64,000 nt of DNA from Bacillus pseudomycoides DSM 12442. Its GTDB lineage: Bacteria; Bacillota; Bacilli; Bacillales; Bacillaceae_G. A program made the position numbers and the translations under genes. Below are positions 34,759 through 43,897 of the stretch, piece by piece. The notes beneath the pieces were generated by a model. It saw nothing but the letters and a program-made list of their open reading frames with translations, searched no databases and was not told the origin of the DNA. The stretch is taken from NCBI RefSeq assembly GCF_000161455.1, contig NZ_CM000745.1, positions 455,880-519,879 of the forward strand, read 5' to 3'. How positions within the stretch are numbered: position 1 is the first letter of the stretch; every line of letters begins with the position of its first letter.

Positions 34759-35462
34759 TCAAAGTTTTGATTGTAGAAGATGATCCAATGGTAGCGATGT
34801 TAAATAAGCATTATTTAGAGCAAGTAGGAGGGTTTGAACTTGTTCATATAGCTAATTCTGTGAAAGAAGCAGTAGAGATATTAAAGGAATCGTCTATAGA
34901 TTTCATATTGCTTGATATTTTTATGCCTGTTGATACAGGATTTGAATTGCTACTGCATATTCGGAATCAAGAAAAAGAAATTGATGTTATCATGATTTCA
35001 GCTGTGCATGATATGGGAAGTATTAAAAAAGCACTTCAATATGGGGTTGTTGATTATTTAATTAAACCATTTACATTTGAAAGGTTTAAGGAAGCATTAA
35101 CCGCATATCGAGAAAAATTTATCTTTATGAAAGAACAGCAAAAAATTAGCCAGTCTGAATTAGATACGTTGATTTTACAAAAAGAAAAAGTAGAAACTTA
35201 TGTGAATAAAGAGCTGCCAAAAGGGCTAACAAGACAAACATTACAGTTAATTTGGAAGCAAATAGAATCACTTCATGGACAAGCATTTACAACAGATGAA
35301 ATGGCTCAATTAGTTGGAATTTCAAGAGTGTCTATTCGAAAGTATGTAATGTTCTTAACTGAAATTGGAGTTTTAGAAAATGAAATGGTTTATCAACATG
35401 TGGGGAGACCAGTAAGTAAATTACGATGCATCGATGAAAACAAAATACGTTTGTATGTATAA
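34755..35462 (+). CDS. malR: CitB/DcuR-family response regulator (malate-type)
   Basis: This 235-residue regulator has a receiver with EDDPMVAML, the phosphoacceptor Asp in FILLDIFMPVDTG and the lysine in DYLIKPFTFERF, plus a C-terminal HTH (TTDEMAQLVGISRVSIRKYVMFLTEIG) ending GRPVSKLRC. It probably activates the 2-hydroxycarboxylate transporter and malic enzyme genes, which lie downstream. Three tandem TTACAAAACT-type repeats in front of the transporter gene are candidate binding sites. A terminator overlaps its stop codon. Confidence 0.88.
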   Translation: MIKVLIVEDDPMVAMLNKHYLEQVGGFELVHIANSVKEAVEILKESSIDFILLDIFMPVDTGFELLLHIRNQEKEIDVIMISAVHDMGSIKKALQYGVVDYLIKPFTFERFKEALTAYREKFIFMKEQQKISQSELDTLILQKEKVETYVNKELPKGLTRQTLQLIWKQIESLHGQAFTTDEMAQLVGISRVSIRKYVMFLTEIGVLENEMVYQHVGRPVSKLRCIDENKIRLYV

Positions 35463-35493
35463 GCGGCTTATATAAGCCGCTTATACTTTTTTT
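35457..35493 (+). terminator. Terminator overlapping the malR stop codon
   Basis: GTATAAGCGGCTTA and TAAGCCGCTTATAC form a near-continuous palindrome, followed by seven T residues. Confidence 0.9.
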
Positions 35494-35552
35494 AATTACA
35501 AAACTAATTACAAAACTTACAAAAACTATTTTTACTATTGAAAGCGTTTTAA
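35494..35552 (+). promoter_or_regulatory. Tandem repeats and cre-like site upstream of maeN
   Basis: AATTACAAAACT occurs twice in tandem (35494-35505, 35506-35517), followed by TTACAAAAACT (35517-35527). Next is a cre-like TGAAAGCGTTTTAA (35539-35552), one mismatch from consensus. The arrangement suggests activation by the MalR-type regulator and CcpA control. Confidence 0.55.
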
Positions 35553-35584
35553 TATTGTAGATAAGAATATAAGGAGGTGCCTAC

Positions 35585-36931
35585 ATGGGGATTCAAAAAA
35601 AAGTGGAAGCGGTATCACCCGTGGAAACAACAGAGGTGGAACAAAAGTCTTTTGTTTCGAAAATTATGAATATTAAAATTGGTGTTATACCTTTACCGTT
35701 ATATATCGTATTAGCAGCTATTATTTATGGAGCATCTGTATATAACAAATTACCTGCTGATATGATTGGTGGATTTGCAGTCATTATGATCATGGGGATT
35801 TTCTTAGGTGATATTGGGATGAGGATTCCGATTTTAAAAAATATTGGTGGACCAGCAATTCTTTCATTATTTATTCCATCTTTACTAGTGTTTTTTAATT
35901 GGATGAATCCAGCTTCAATGGAAGCAGCGACGATGCTAATGAAAAAGTCGAACTTTTTATATTTATATATTTCTTGTTTAGTAGTCGGAAGTGTTTTAGG
36001 AATGAACCGTAAAGTGTTAGTACAAGGGTTTGTTCGCATGTTTATTCCGTTAGTTGTAGGAACAATTGCTTCTATTGCAGTTGGATTATTAGTTGGATCA
36101 TTATTTGGATTTGAAATGAAGCGAACGTTCTTCTTTATCATTGTACCAATTGTGAGCGGTGGTATCGGAGAAGGTATTTTACCACTTTCCTTAGCTTACA
36201 GTGACATTTTAAATCAATCATCAGCAACATTTGTATCTCAGCTTGTGCCAGCAGCGGTTATCGGAAATATGTTTGCGATTGTAAGCGCTGGATATATGAA
36301 GCGCTTAGGTGAGAAAAAACCAGAGCTTAGCGGTAATGGTGCATTGGTAAAAACAGGTGATCAAGATGAATTATTAAAAGAACAAAATACAGAAAAACCA
36401 ATTGACTTCTCATTAATGGGAGCAGGTTTATTAATTGCATGTACGTTCTTTATTTTCGGTGGATTTGCTTCTAAATTTATTGGTATTCCAGGGGCAATCA
36501 TTATGATCTTTTCAGCAGCACTTGTAAAATACTTTAAATTAATGCCAGCAAAAATGGAGCAAGGTGCATATCACTTATATAAATTTATTTCGACAAGCTT
36601 AACGTGGCCATTAATGGTTGGTTTAGGATTGTTATATATCCCATTAAAAGATGTAGCAGCTGTTCTTTCAGTTGGATATGTTGTGGTGTGTGCATCAGTA
36701 GTATTAACAATGATAACGACTGGTTTCCTTGTTGGGAAAGTCATGAAAATGTACCCAGTTGAATCTGCGATTGTAACAGGATGCCATAGCGGATTAGGCG
36801 GAACTGGAGACGTTGCGATTTTATCAGCTTCAAATCGTATGGAATTAATGCCATTTGCGCAAATTTCCACGCGTTTGGGCGGTGCTGCAATGGTCGTAAC
36901 AGCAACAATTTTATTAAAAATGTTTTCGTAA
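35585..36931 (+). CDS. maeN: 2-hydroxycarboxylate transporter (MaeN/CitS family)
   Basis: This 448-residue sodium-coupled 2-hydroxycarboxylate transporter probably takes up malate. It has about 11 hydrophobic segments and the two family reentrant-loop signatures GGIGEGILPLSLAYS and GGTGDVAILSASNRMELMPFAQ. AAGGAGG lies before the ATG. It lies between the malate-type two-component system and malic enzyme, which gives the substrate. A hairpin separates it from the malic enzyme gene but there is no strong T-run, so both are probably cotranscribed. Confidence 0.9.
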   Translation: MGIQKKVEAVSPVETTEVEQKSFVSKIMNIKIGVIPLPLYIVLAAIIYGASVYNKLPADMIGGFAVIMIMGIFLGDIGMRIPILKNIGGPAILSLFIPSLLVFFNWMNPASMEAATMLMKKSNFLYLYISCLVVGSVLGMNRKVLVQGFVRMFIPLVVGTIASIAVGLLVGSLFGFEMKRTFFFIIVPIVSGGIGEGILPLSLAYSDILNQSSATFVSQLVPAAVIGNMFAIVSAGYMKRLGEKKPELSGNGALVKTGDQDELLKEQNTEKPIDFSLMGAGLLIACTFFIFGGFASKFIGIPGAIIMIFSAALVKYFKLMPAKMEQGAYHLYKFISTSLTWPLMVGLGLLYIPLKDVAAVLSVGYVVVCASVVLTMITTGFLVGKVMKMYPVESAIVTGCHSGLGGTGDVAILSASNRMELMPFAQISTRLGGAAMVVTATILLKMFS

Positions 36932-36942
36932 ATTATTATCAT

Positions 36943-36976
36943 ACAAGCTAGCTATGTAAAAACGTAGCTAGCTTGT
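36943..36976 (+). other. Intercistronic hairpin between maeN and malic enzyme gene
   Basis: ACAAGCTAGCTA pairs with TAGCTAGCTTGT. The lack of a T-run suggests an mRNA-stability or processing hairpin rather than a terminator. Confidence 0.6.
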
Positions 36977-36999
36977 CAAATTAGGAGGAGCTTATTTAT

Positions 37000-38205
37000 A
37001 TGTTAGAAAGTCAAATTAATGAACGTTCATTATTACTTCATAAAGAATTGGTAGGGAAAATTGAAATTACAAGTAAAGTAGAAGTAAATTCAGCAGATGA
37101 TTTAAGTTTGACATATACACCAGGAGTGGCTGAGTCTTGTAAAGCGATCGCTGCAGATGAAGAAACAGCTTATGACTATACAGCGCGCGGTAATATGGTT
37201 GCAGTTGTTTCGGATGGAACAGCAGTACTTGGATTAGGTGATATTGGCCCGAAAGCAGCTATGCCTGTTATGGAAGGAAAAAGTATTTTATTTAAAAAGT
37301 TTGCGAATGTAGATGCATTTCCGCTTTGTCTTGGAACGACTGATGTAGATGAAATCGTAACCATTGTTAAAAACTTAGAACCTACATTTGCAGGTATTAA
37401 TTTAGAAGATATTGCAGCGCCGCGCTGTTTTGAAATTGAAAAGCGCTTAAAAGAAGAAACAAATATTCCGGTGTTTCATGATGACCAACATGGAACAGCA
37501 ATTGTTGTTTTAGCTGCGGTTATTAATGCGTTAAAAGTTGTAAACAAACAGATGGATGCAGTGAAAATTGTCATTAATGGTGCTGGTTCGGCAGGGATAG
37601 CAATTGCTAAATTACTGTTACAAGCTGGAGCGCAGCATATTACATTAGTAAGTTTAGAAGGAATTGTTTGTGAGGGTGAATCATGGATGAATCCGGCACA
37701 AATAGAGATTGCAAAGAAAACAAATCGCGAATATATACGTGGAACATTAAAAGAAGCGATTCATGAAGCTGACATTTTTATCGGTGTATCTGCTCCTAAT
37801 GTGTTAACAACAGAACTTGTACAGACAATGAGTGAAAAACCAATTGTGTTTGCAATGGCGAATCCAATCCCAGAAATATACCCAGAGGATGCACTAAAGG
37901 CTGGTGCTGTTGTAGTTGGAACAGGGCGTTCTGATTATCCAAACCAAGTAAATAACGTGTTGGCATTTCCTGGTATATTCCGTGGGGCATTAGATGTACG
38001 TGCAACAGATGTTACAGAGGAAATGAAATTAGCTGCAGCATATGGGATCGCTAACATCATTACTGATGAAGAACGTAATGAAAACTATGTAATTCCGAAT
38101 CCGCTAGATAAAAGAGTTGTCCCAAGTGTTGCAGCTGCAGTAGCAAAAGCAGCAATTGAATCAGGAGTAGCGCAAATTACAAAAATGCCAAGTTATTTAA
38201 AATAA
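37000..38205 (+). CDS. Malic enzyme
   Basis: This 401-residue cytoplasmic enzyme converts malate to pyruvate, CO2 and NAD(P)H. It has the short bacterial malic-enzyme form. Features seen are YTPGVAESCKAI near the N-terminus, DGTAVLGLGDIGPKAAMPVMEGK with the catalytic Lys region, HDDQHGTAIVVLA with the metal-binding Asp, GAGSAGIAIAKLL as the nucleotide loop, and ANPIPEIYPEDA. With the transporter it forms a malate uptake and decarboxylation module. The cofactor preference cannot be read reliably. AGGAGG precedes the ATG. Confidence 0.93.
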   Translation: MLESQINERSLLLHKELVGKIEITSKVEVNSADDLSLTYTPGVAESCKAIAADEETAYDYTARGNMVAVVSDGTAVLGLGDIGPKAAMPVMEGKSILFKKFANVDAFPLCLGTTDVDEIVTIVKNLEPTFAGINLEDIAAPRCFEIEKRLKEETNIPVFHDDQHGTAIVVLAAVINALKVVNKQMDAVKIVINGAGSAGIAIAKLLLQAGAQHITLVSLEGIVCEGESWMNPAQIEIAKKTNREYIRGTLKEAIHEADIFIGVSAPNVLTTELVQTMSEKPIVFAMANPIPEIYPEDALKAGAVVVGTGRSDYPNQVNNVLAFPGIFRGALDVRATDVTEEMKLAAAYGIANIITDEERNENYVIPNPLDKRVVPSVAAAVAKAAIESGVAQITKMPSYLK

Positions 38206-38209
38206 TAAT

Positions 38210-38250
38210 AAAAAAGCAGTGCCATCTTCTTAGAAGGGCGCTGCTTTTTT
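38210..38250 (+). terminator. Terminator after malic enzyme gene
   Basis: AAAAAAGCAGTGCC pairs with GGCGCTGCTTTTTT (one G-U pair), ending in six T residues. Confidence 0.9.
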
Positions 38251-38334
38251 AGTGAGATAAGAGATCAAAACAATAAAGAAATCCTACTCCCGCTTATTGT
38301 TTTATATGATTAGTAATAAATATTTCGCTCTGCA

Positions 38335-38418
38335 TTATTTATTCAACTCCATTGCAACTTGCTTTCCATTTACGAAAACCTCTACCACTGCCACTACAAC
38401 ATCCATCACTTTTTTCAT
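38335..38418 (-). CDS. Possible 27-residue peptide gene
   Basis: The reading frame starts MKKVMDVVVAVVEVFVNGKQ, and AAGGAG sits 9 nt upstream. It lies downstream of the promoter-like repeat copy B and ahead of an inverted repeat (AAACAATAA / TTATTGTTT) that could terminate it. Another short frame overlaps it in a different phase, so coding potential is uncertain. Confidence 0.3.
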   Translation of the reverse strand: MKKVMDVVVAVVEVFVNGKQVAMELNK

Positions 38419-38429
38419 CTCTCATCTCT

Positions 38430-38522
38430 CCTTGTTTGTTGTTGCATTTCTTATTTTAGTATAAGAGAGAGGGGGAGATACAACTATCGAAGTAGATGAC
38501 ATAAGAATTACATTGTTGTAAG
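38430..38522 (-). repeat. Promoter-like dispersed repeat, copy B
   Basis: Related to the copies near 28430 and 45310. On the minus strand it has TTACAACAATGTAA (38508-38521), a TGTCATCTA block, TTCGATAGTT, then TATACT and GAAATGCAACAACAA. Confidence 0.55.
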
Positions 38523-38529
38523 GAAGAAA

Positions 38530-39069
38530 TTAAGCTTTGTCACTCTTTTCTACATGAATAACAATTTGCTCATAATATTTCTCATCAATATATACATTTA
38601 ATACCCATAATCCGGGGGAAGACAGTGACATAAGAAGGGGTAGTTCTTTTGTATTTGAATGAATGGGAGTAGGAGTAGTCCAAGTCTGTTCAGAAGCTTC
38701 ATCTGGAAAGAGTACGGGAGTGGGTGTTGTAGATCCTTGTTTTAGAGCAATAATAGATAGTTTACCAGATGGCATTTGTGGATCGAGGAAGAACCACATC
38801 TGTTTATTTTTCTCATTGGCAATGAAAGTACTATCTGCAATTGCAATCTTTCCTTCAATACCTTTTAACGGCATCTTTCCTTCTACAAAGGAAGGGCTTT
38901 CTTGCCAGTAAACATCCTTTAAGACACTAAGGTGAAAAAAGGTGGGTGCGTTAGTTTGAGGTTTAGAGATTTCGGTTATTTCTTTTATCGGTTCCTTGGA
39001 ATTTTGCCCTAGTGAGGTACAGGCAGTGATGATACAGGAGAAAAGTAGCACGGTTCCAATTTTTTTCAT
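38530..39069 (-). CDS. Lipoprotein of unknown function
   Basis: This 179-residue predicted lipoprotein has a signal ending in the lipobox IITAC (Cys near 17), a low-complexity stretch, and a beta-rich mature part with KLSIIALKQGSTTPTPVLF, SSPGLWVLNVYIDEKYYEQIVIHVE. The end resembles an Ig-like or DUF4871-like fold, but I cannot assign a family with confidence. It lies after the EamA transporter gene on the same strand, separated from it by a terminator. Confidence 0.75.
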   Translation of the reverse strand: MKKIGTVLLFSCIITACTSLGQNSKEPIKEITEISKPQTNAPTFFHLSVLKDVYWQESPSFVEGKMPLKGIEGKIAIADSTFIANEKNKQMWFFLDPQMPSGKLSIIALKQGSTTPTPVLFPDEASEQTWTTPTPIHSNTKELPLLMSLSSPGLWVLNVYIDEKYYEQIVIHVEKSDKA

Positions 39070-39144
39070 CTTGCCACACTCCTATTTTTCATAGTTAGTG
39101 TAATTGTATTTGCTAGAAGACAGGACAATTCCTTTTAATTCATA

Positions 39145-39177
39145 AAAAGAGGTCATAAGTTTAGTATGACCTCTTTT
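39145..39177 (-). terminator. Terminator after EamA gene
   Basis: A 13-bp perfect stem (AAAAGAGGTCATA / TATGACCTCTTTT) with a short loop is followed by T residues on the minus strand. Confidence 0.88.
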
Positions 39178-39188
39178 GACATTTTGTA

Positions 39189-40121
39189 CTATATTTGTTC
39201 AGTTGTAAATGTAGGCTCTGCATCTTTTGCTGGCATTGTTAAGAAAATAACAGCAATGACGATACACACACCGCCTAGTAATTGGTATGCTCCGAAAGAT
39301 TCTTTTAGCCAAGTGATGGAAACAATAGCTGCTACAAGCGGTTCAATACTAGATAAAATACTTGTCTCTGTTGCTGATAAATATTTTAGACTACCAATGT
39401 AAAGAAGGAAAGAAAGTGTTCCACTTACAATGATTAGAATTAGCATAGAGAATGTTTGCAACGTAAAGGTTTGTGAAAGTTGTTTCCATTCGAAGGAGCG
39501 ATTACAAATAAATAGTGCAAGACCCCCGATTAACATACCCCAGCCAATAATAAGAGTCGTCCCCCATTGTTTAATAAGGGAAGCTGGGTGCAGCGTGTAA
39601 AAGGCAAAACCAATTGCTGTTAACACCCCAAATAAAATCGCTTCTTTCGATAAGACAATATTTTGGGCGGATCCATTTGTAATGATAAAGTATGTTCCTG
39701 TCAGGGCAGAGACAATTGCCAATACTTGCATAATGGAAGGAAGCTTTTTATGTTGCACTGCAACATAAATAGTAATGAGAACTGGCCCTAAAAATTGAAA
39801 TAGAGTAGCGGTAACAGCGTTGCTAATATGCACTGTTTCGATAAAAGCATACTGTGCGCCAAGCATCCCGAGAATAGAGAAAATGATAAGTTGTAAAAGA
39901 TGGCGTGGGTGTTGCCAAATACGAAATATATTTTGTTTTTTGGTAAGTAAGAAACATAAAATAAAGACCCCAGCAAGCAATAGGCGAATTACTAAAAAAT
40001 CGATAGATGATACCTTAGTATGTTGAAAAAGCCACTGAATCATCGGACCTGATACTCCCCATAAAGTAGCTCCTGTAATAATCATAATGAGGCCGAGTCG
40101 TCTGTTATTGTTCATCATCAT
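39189..40121 (-). CDS. EamA/DMT-family transporter
   Basis: This membrane protein of about 310 residues has ten predicted segments in two EamA repeats of the drug/metabolite transporter superfamily. The repeats open with ATLWGVSGPMIQWLF and LTAIGFAFYTLHPA. A typical late motif SATETSILSSIEPLVAAIVSITWLKE is present. AAAGGAG precedes a run of three ATG codons; I used the first. It is divergent from a MocR regulator, which probably controls it. Typical substrates of this arrangement are amino acids or vitamins; none can be named here. Confidence 0.88.
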   Translation of the reverse strand: MMMNNNRRLGLIMIITGATLWGVSGPMIQWLFQHTKVSSIDFLVIRLLLAGVFILCFLLTKKQNIFRIWQHPRHLLQLIIFSILGMLGAQYAFIETVHISNAVTATLFQFLGPVLITIYVAVQHKKLPSIMQVLAIVSALTGTYFIITNGSAQNIVLSKEAILFGVLTAIGFAFYTLHPASLIKQWGTTLIIGWGMLIGGLALFICNRSFEWKQLSQTFTLQTFSMLILIIVSGTLSFLLYIGSLKYLSATETSILSSIEPLVAAIVSITWLKESFGAYQLLGGVCIVIAVIFLTMPAKDAEPTFTTEQI

Positions 40122-40185
40122 GATGCTCCTTTCTAAGATTGATTTTTTAAAATTTACATGATAGAAGGAATTATATATAACTTCT

Positions 40186-40203
40186 GGTACTATAAAAAGT
40201 ATC
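40186..40203. promoter_or_regulatory. Possible MocR operator in divergent promoter
   Basis: GGTACT-N6-AGTATC is an imperfect inverted repeat lying between the divergent EamA and MocR genes. It resembles the paired sites used by MocR regulators but was not verified. Confidence 0.4.
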
Positions 40204-40234
40204 AATAATTTATTTTATAAAGGGGTCAGATTTC

Positions 40235-41635
40235 ATGTTAGAATTAACACCAAATTTGAATATGGAGGAAAAAATCCCACTGTATGTACAGTTATACGAG
40301 TATATAAAAGCAGAAATAAGAAGTGGAAAAATCCCTCCTTTGACGAAGCTCCCAGCAAAAAGAAAGTTAGCGGCGCATTTAGAGGTAAGTAAAAATACAG
40401 TGGAATCGGCATATGAACAGCTTCTTGCAGAAGGATATATTGAATCAGTTTCACGTAAGGGGTATTTTGTATGTGAAATTGAACAAATGATACATACAGT
40501 GAAAAAAAGAGAAGTTGTTAAGGAAGTACTGCATAGGGAACAGAAATATAAATATGATTTTACACAAACAGGTGTAGATGTAAATGCATTTCCATTCTCG
40601 GTTTATCGGAAGATTTCAAACGAGGTATGGCAACTAGAAAATAAGGATCTACTCTTTCTTGGCCATCCCCAAGGTGAAGCGAGTTTGCGTGAAGAGATGG
40701 CGAAATATTTATATGAATCAAGAGGTGTGAGATGTTCAGCAAGTCAAATTGTAATAGGGGCCGGAACACAATTTTTAATAAGAATGTTGTTTCAGCTGCT
40801 AAAGGGAAGTCATTTTGCAGTTGAAAATCCAGGATATCACCGGAAATTGGTTACCTTTGAGAAAGGAGAAGAAAATGTTCAGATGCTCTCGCTTGATGAG
40901 GATGGGATTTGTATTTCAGATTTAGAAGGTAGTAATGCAAATGTTGTGTTCGTTTCTCCATCTCATCAATTTCCGTGTGGAATGATTATGCCAATTAAAA
41001 GAAGGATGCAACTATTACAATGGGCACAAGGGGAGCGTGGACGTTATATTATCGAAGATGATTATGATAGTGAGTTTCGTTACTCTGGAAAGCCGATTCC
41101 AGCATTGCAAGGGCTTGATACAGAGGGAAATGTAATTTATATGGGAACATTTTCAAAAGCATTGCTTCCATCATTACGTATGAGCTACATGGTGCTGCCT
41201 AAACAGCTAATTGAGTTGTATCAAACACAATATTTATTTTATACACAAAGTGTTTCAAGAATCGATCAAGAAATCATTAGAAGGTTTTTAAATGAAGGAT
41301 ATTGGGAAAAACATATTCATAAGATGCGAGTCGTTTATCGGAAAAAGAGAGATGCTCTTGTCTCAGCGATAGAAAGGTACTTTTCTAATAAGGTGGAAGT
41401 AATCGGAGAAGATTCTGGCTTACATATCTTATTAAAGGTTCACAATGAAATGTTAGAAGAAGAAGAATTAATAAAAAGAGCAGCTGAAAATAGTATAAAA
41501 GTATATCCAGTTTCTATGTACTATAAAGAAGGGACTACTTCAAAAAATACAGTTTTACTTGGATTTGCTATTTTATCAGAGGCAGAGATTGAAGAGGCAA
41601 TTCAGTTGTTATATAATGCGTGGTTTGCAATGTAA
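40235..41635 (+). CDS. MocR-family regulator (GntR HTH plus aminotransferase domain)
   Basis: This 466-residue transcription factor has an N-terminal GntR winged helix (LYEYIKAEIRSGKIPPLTKLP, then LEVSKNTVESAYEQL) and a C-terminal type I aminotransferase-like domain. The domain contains IVGAGTQFLIRMLF-type residues (IVIGAGTQFLIRML), the PLP-binding lysine in MGTFSKALLPSLRMSY and DDYDSEFRY. Such regulators bind PLP plus an amino compound. Divergent placement with an EamA transporter is usual for the family. Confidence 0.9.
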   Translation: MLELTPNLNMEEKIPLYVQLYEYIKAEIRSGKIPPLTKLPAKRKLAAHLEVSKNTVESAYEQLLAEGYIESVSRKGYFVCEIEQMIHTVKKREVVKEVLHREQKYKYDFTQTGVDVNAFPFSVYRKISNEVWQLENKDLLFLGHPQGEASLREEMAKYLYESRGVRCSASQIVIGAGTQFLIRMLFQLLKGSHFAVENPGYHRKLVTFEKGEENVQMLSLDEDGICISDLEGSNANVVFVSPSHQFPCGMIMPIKRRMQLLQWAQGERGRYIIEDDYDSEFRYSGKPIPALQGLDTEGNVIYMGTFSKALLPSLRMSYMVLPKQLIELYQTQYLFYTQSVSRIDQEIIRRFLNEGYWEKHIHKMRVVYRKKRDALVSAIERYFSNKVEVIGEDSGLHILLKVHNEMLEEEELIKRAAENSIKVYPVSMYYKEGTTSKNTVLLGFAILSEAEIEEAIQLLYNAWFAM

Positions 41636-41644
41636 AATGGTAAT

Positions 41645-41678
41645 AAAAAAATCCTCATACTTGAGGACTTTTTTATTA
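41645..41678. terminator. Terminator between convergent genes
   Basis: TCCTCA pairs with TGAGGA between A- and T-runs; it can act for the MocR gene and for the converging GNAT gene. Confidence 0.75.
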
Positions 41679-42188
41679 GTTTTCTTCATCTAAGAATAAA
41701 ACCATATGCTCTTCATCCCAGTACTGGCCGTTATATTTTAAAGAGCGCTCTTGTACACCAAATGTTTTAAATCCTAATGATTCGTAAAGTTTTTTTGCAC
41801 CATCGTTTCCGACAACAACATCAAGCATAACTTGTTCTACTTCTAATGTTTTTGCAAGTTCAATACACTCTTTAATGAGGGATTTTCCTGCTCCAAGCCC
41901 ACGCGCTTTTGGAGATACATATACTGAACCGATCTTTGCTTTATGTTCTTGTTTTACGTATGGTTTCGTTTCCAAGGTTGCAACCCCGATTAATTTACCG
42001 TCTTTAAATGCACCTAGTGTATAGTTTTCATCTTGTGCTAATTTCTGTGCTTTATACTCAATCGGGCATTCTTTATTAATAATATCTTCATAAGAAGAAC
42101 TAAAAGCCTCTGGATTTTGTTTTAATCCTTCTACACGAAGTTCTAAGTAAATTTCTGCCTCTTGTTTTGTTAATACATGGATTTCCAA
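41676..42188 (-). CDS. GNAT N-acetyltransferase, paralogue 1
   Basis: This 170-residue acetyltransferase shows the GNAT core: KIGSVYVSPKARGLGAGKSLI is the acetyl-CoA loop (RGLGAG), followed by EVEQVMLDVVVGNDGAKKLYESLGF. The closing WDEEHMVLFLD is shared with the second paralogue at 45450. A TTG start is favoured because GGAGG lies nine bases upstream and the resulting N-terminus matches the paralogue (MEI...LTK). The substrate is unknown. Confidence 0.87.
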   Translation of the reverse strand: MEIHVLTKQEAEIYLELRVEGLKQNPEAFSSSYEDIINKECPIEYKAQKLAQDENYTLGAFKDGKLIGVATLETKPYVKQEHKAKIGSVYVSPKARGLGAGKSLIKECIELAKTLEVEQVMLDVVVGNDGAKKLYESLGFKTFGVQERSLKYNGQYWDEEHMVLFLDEEN

Positions 42189-42379
42189 TCGTATCACCCT
42201 CCGAACCTTTCACAGTTGTATTTACATTTTATATTGAAATAAGAATAATTTCAAAAGGTCAGCTCGTACTAGTAGTATTTTAATGTGTTTACTAATAATT
42301 TGCGAATAAATATTGGCTATTAATATAATATCACCAGCAGTTTTGAAGTAAAGACACTACTGGTGATTTAACGTACATA

Positions 42380-43756
42380 TTATTCAATTGGTAATTCAAT
42401 AATAAATTCAGTTCCAATTCTTAACTTACTTTTTACTTGAATGGAGCCGCTGTGTAATTCAACAATTTCTTTTGCAACAGCTAGACCGATTCCTTTCCCC
42501 CCTGTAGCTCGAGTTCTTGATTTATCAACTCGATAAAAACGATCAAAAATATGTGGAATATCTTCCTGTGGAATACCTTCTCCTTCATCTTGCACACTTA
42601 TAGAAAAAGTATTCTCATTTTGTGATGCGTGTACAGTAATAATTGATTGTTCATAAGAATGCTGATAGGCGTTGTGTAATAAATTTAGCATAACTTGTTC
42701 CATTCGGCGTTCATCCATACATACATCGAGGTTATCTACACAGTAGAACTTAATTTTCATTTGTTTTTTAGCAAGTGTAGTTTTTGTTTTCTCAATCATG
42801 CGCTCTAGAAAAGGCAAGAGTGGAACTTTTTGTTTTTTTATAATAAATTGATGTTGTTCTAGCTGAACAAGATCGAATAAATCTTGAACGAGTCCTGTTA
42901 CACTATCGGTTTCATCTTCGATAATTTGTAGGTATTCTTCACGTTCTTCTTTAGATAAAGAATCTCTTTTAGCAACTTTCGCATAACCTTTCATATATGT
43001 GAGTGGTGTGAGCAGTTCGTGTGCTACACTTGCAAGAAATTCATTTCTTTCTTTTTTCATGTAGGCTAATTCACTGGATAATTCTTCAATTGTTGTTGCT
43101 AAACTACCGAGTTCATCATTGCGTTTAATTCCTAATTTAATTGGTTTATTCAGCTTTAACATTTTTTCTGTTGCACGTTTCATTTTAATAAGAGGATCGG
43201 TAATGACACGAGAAAAGATAAATACAGAAATGGTTGTTAAAATAAGAGTTAGTATACCAATAATAATAAATTGACGTGTTAAACGAAGAATCATTTTTTC
43301 TAAGAAGGCTGTATCTAAAAACATATGTACATACCCAGCTATTTGTCTATGAATGATAATTGGCGTTGCTGTTGAAATAAATTTCGATGTTTTCCAATTT
43401 TTCTCAACCAAAGTTCCATCTATTGAAGTACAGTTTATTTTGGAGGCAAGTTGCTTTTTCATTTCCTGTGTTACCGGATCAGAAGAGGAAAGGATTTGCC
43501 CATTAGTGTCTGTTATGACTAACTTTGTATCTGAATTAGAATGTGATTCCATTGCTGCAGCATGTTCAAAAGTTCGTGGCCCATAACGTCTTGAAATAAA
43601 GTTACTATAGCGCTTTCCTTTTTCTAAAAGGGCGGATTTTTCTTCCTCGATACGCATGTTCGCCAGACTTGTATGACAAGATACAAAGGCAATTGTTTCA
43701 ATACATAAAGCTAATATTAAGAAATATGTACCAATTTTGAGCGAAAGTTTGTTCAT
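42380..43756 (-). CDS. Sensor histidine kinase
   Basis: This 458-residue kinase pairs with the upstream OmpR regulator. It has an N-terminal membrane segment, an extracytoplasmic region of about 130 residues, a second segment near 162-183, and a HAMP linker. The phosphoacceptor box reads SVAHELLTPLTY (His246); the usual HELRTP Arg is Leu here. The ATPase domain follows with LLHNAYQHS, DEGEGIPQEDIP and GGKGIGLAVAKEIVE. A short bcr1-like element lies between the two genes. Confidence 0.9.
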   Translation of the reverse strand: MNKLSLKIGTYFLILALCIETIAFVSCHTSLANMRIEEEKSALLEKGKRYSNFISRRYGPRTFEHAAAMESHSNSDTKLVITDTNGQILSSSDPVTQEMKKQLASKINCTSIDGTLVEKNWKTSKFISTATPIIIHRQIAGYVHMFLDTAFLEKMILRLTRQFIIIGILTLILTTISVFIFSRVITDPLIKMKRATEKMLKLNKPIKLGIKRNDELGSLATTIEELSSELAYMKKERNEFLASVAHELLTPLTYMKGYAKVAKRDSLSKEEREEYLQIIEDETDSVTGLVQDLFDLVQLEQHQFIIKKQKVPLLPFLERMIEKTKTTLAKKQMKIKFYCVDNLDVCMDERRMEQVMLNLLHNAYQHSYEQSIITVHASQNENTFSISVQDEGEGIPQEDIPHIFDRFYRVDKSRTRATGGKGIGLAVAKEIVELHSGSIQVKSKLRIGTEFIIELPIE

Positions 43757-43770
43757 TTTTTCACCATACC

Positions 43771-43825
43771 TTTATTTCACATTAATGGCCAGCGGAAGAA
43801 ATCTCACCACTGACCAAAGTTTTAT
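43771..43825 (-). repeat. Short bcr1-like element flanked by TTTAT
   Basis: A 45-bp core (ATTAATGGCCAG, then CACCACTGACCAAAGT) lies between TTTAT at 43771-43775 and at 43821-43825. It matches the ends of the elements at 28790 and 53268. An additional 9-bp inverted repeat (TTCTAAGTG / CACTTAGAA, 43844-43878) follows. Confidence 0.5.
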
Positions 43826-43897
43826 CACGTGTTGTTTAACTAATTCTAAGTGTGAGGTGAGTCATGTCCCACTTAGAAAAGTTTCGCATTATTATTT

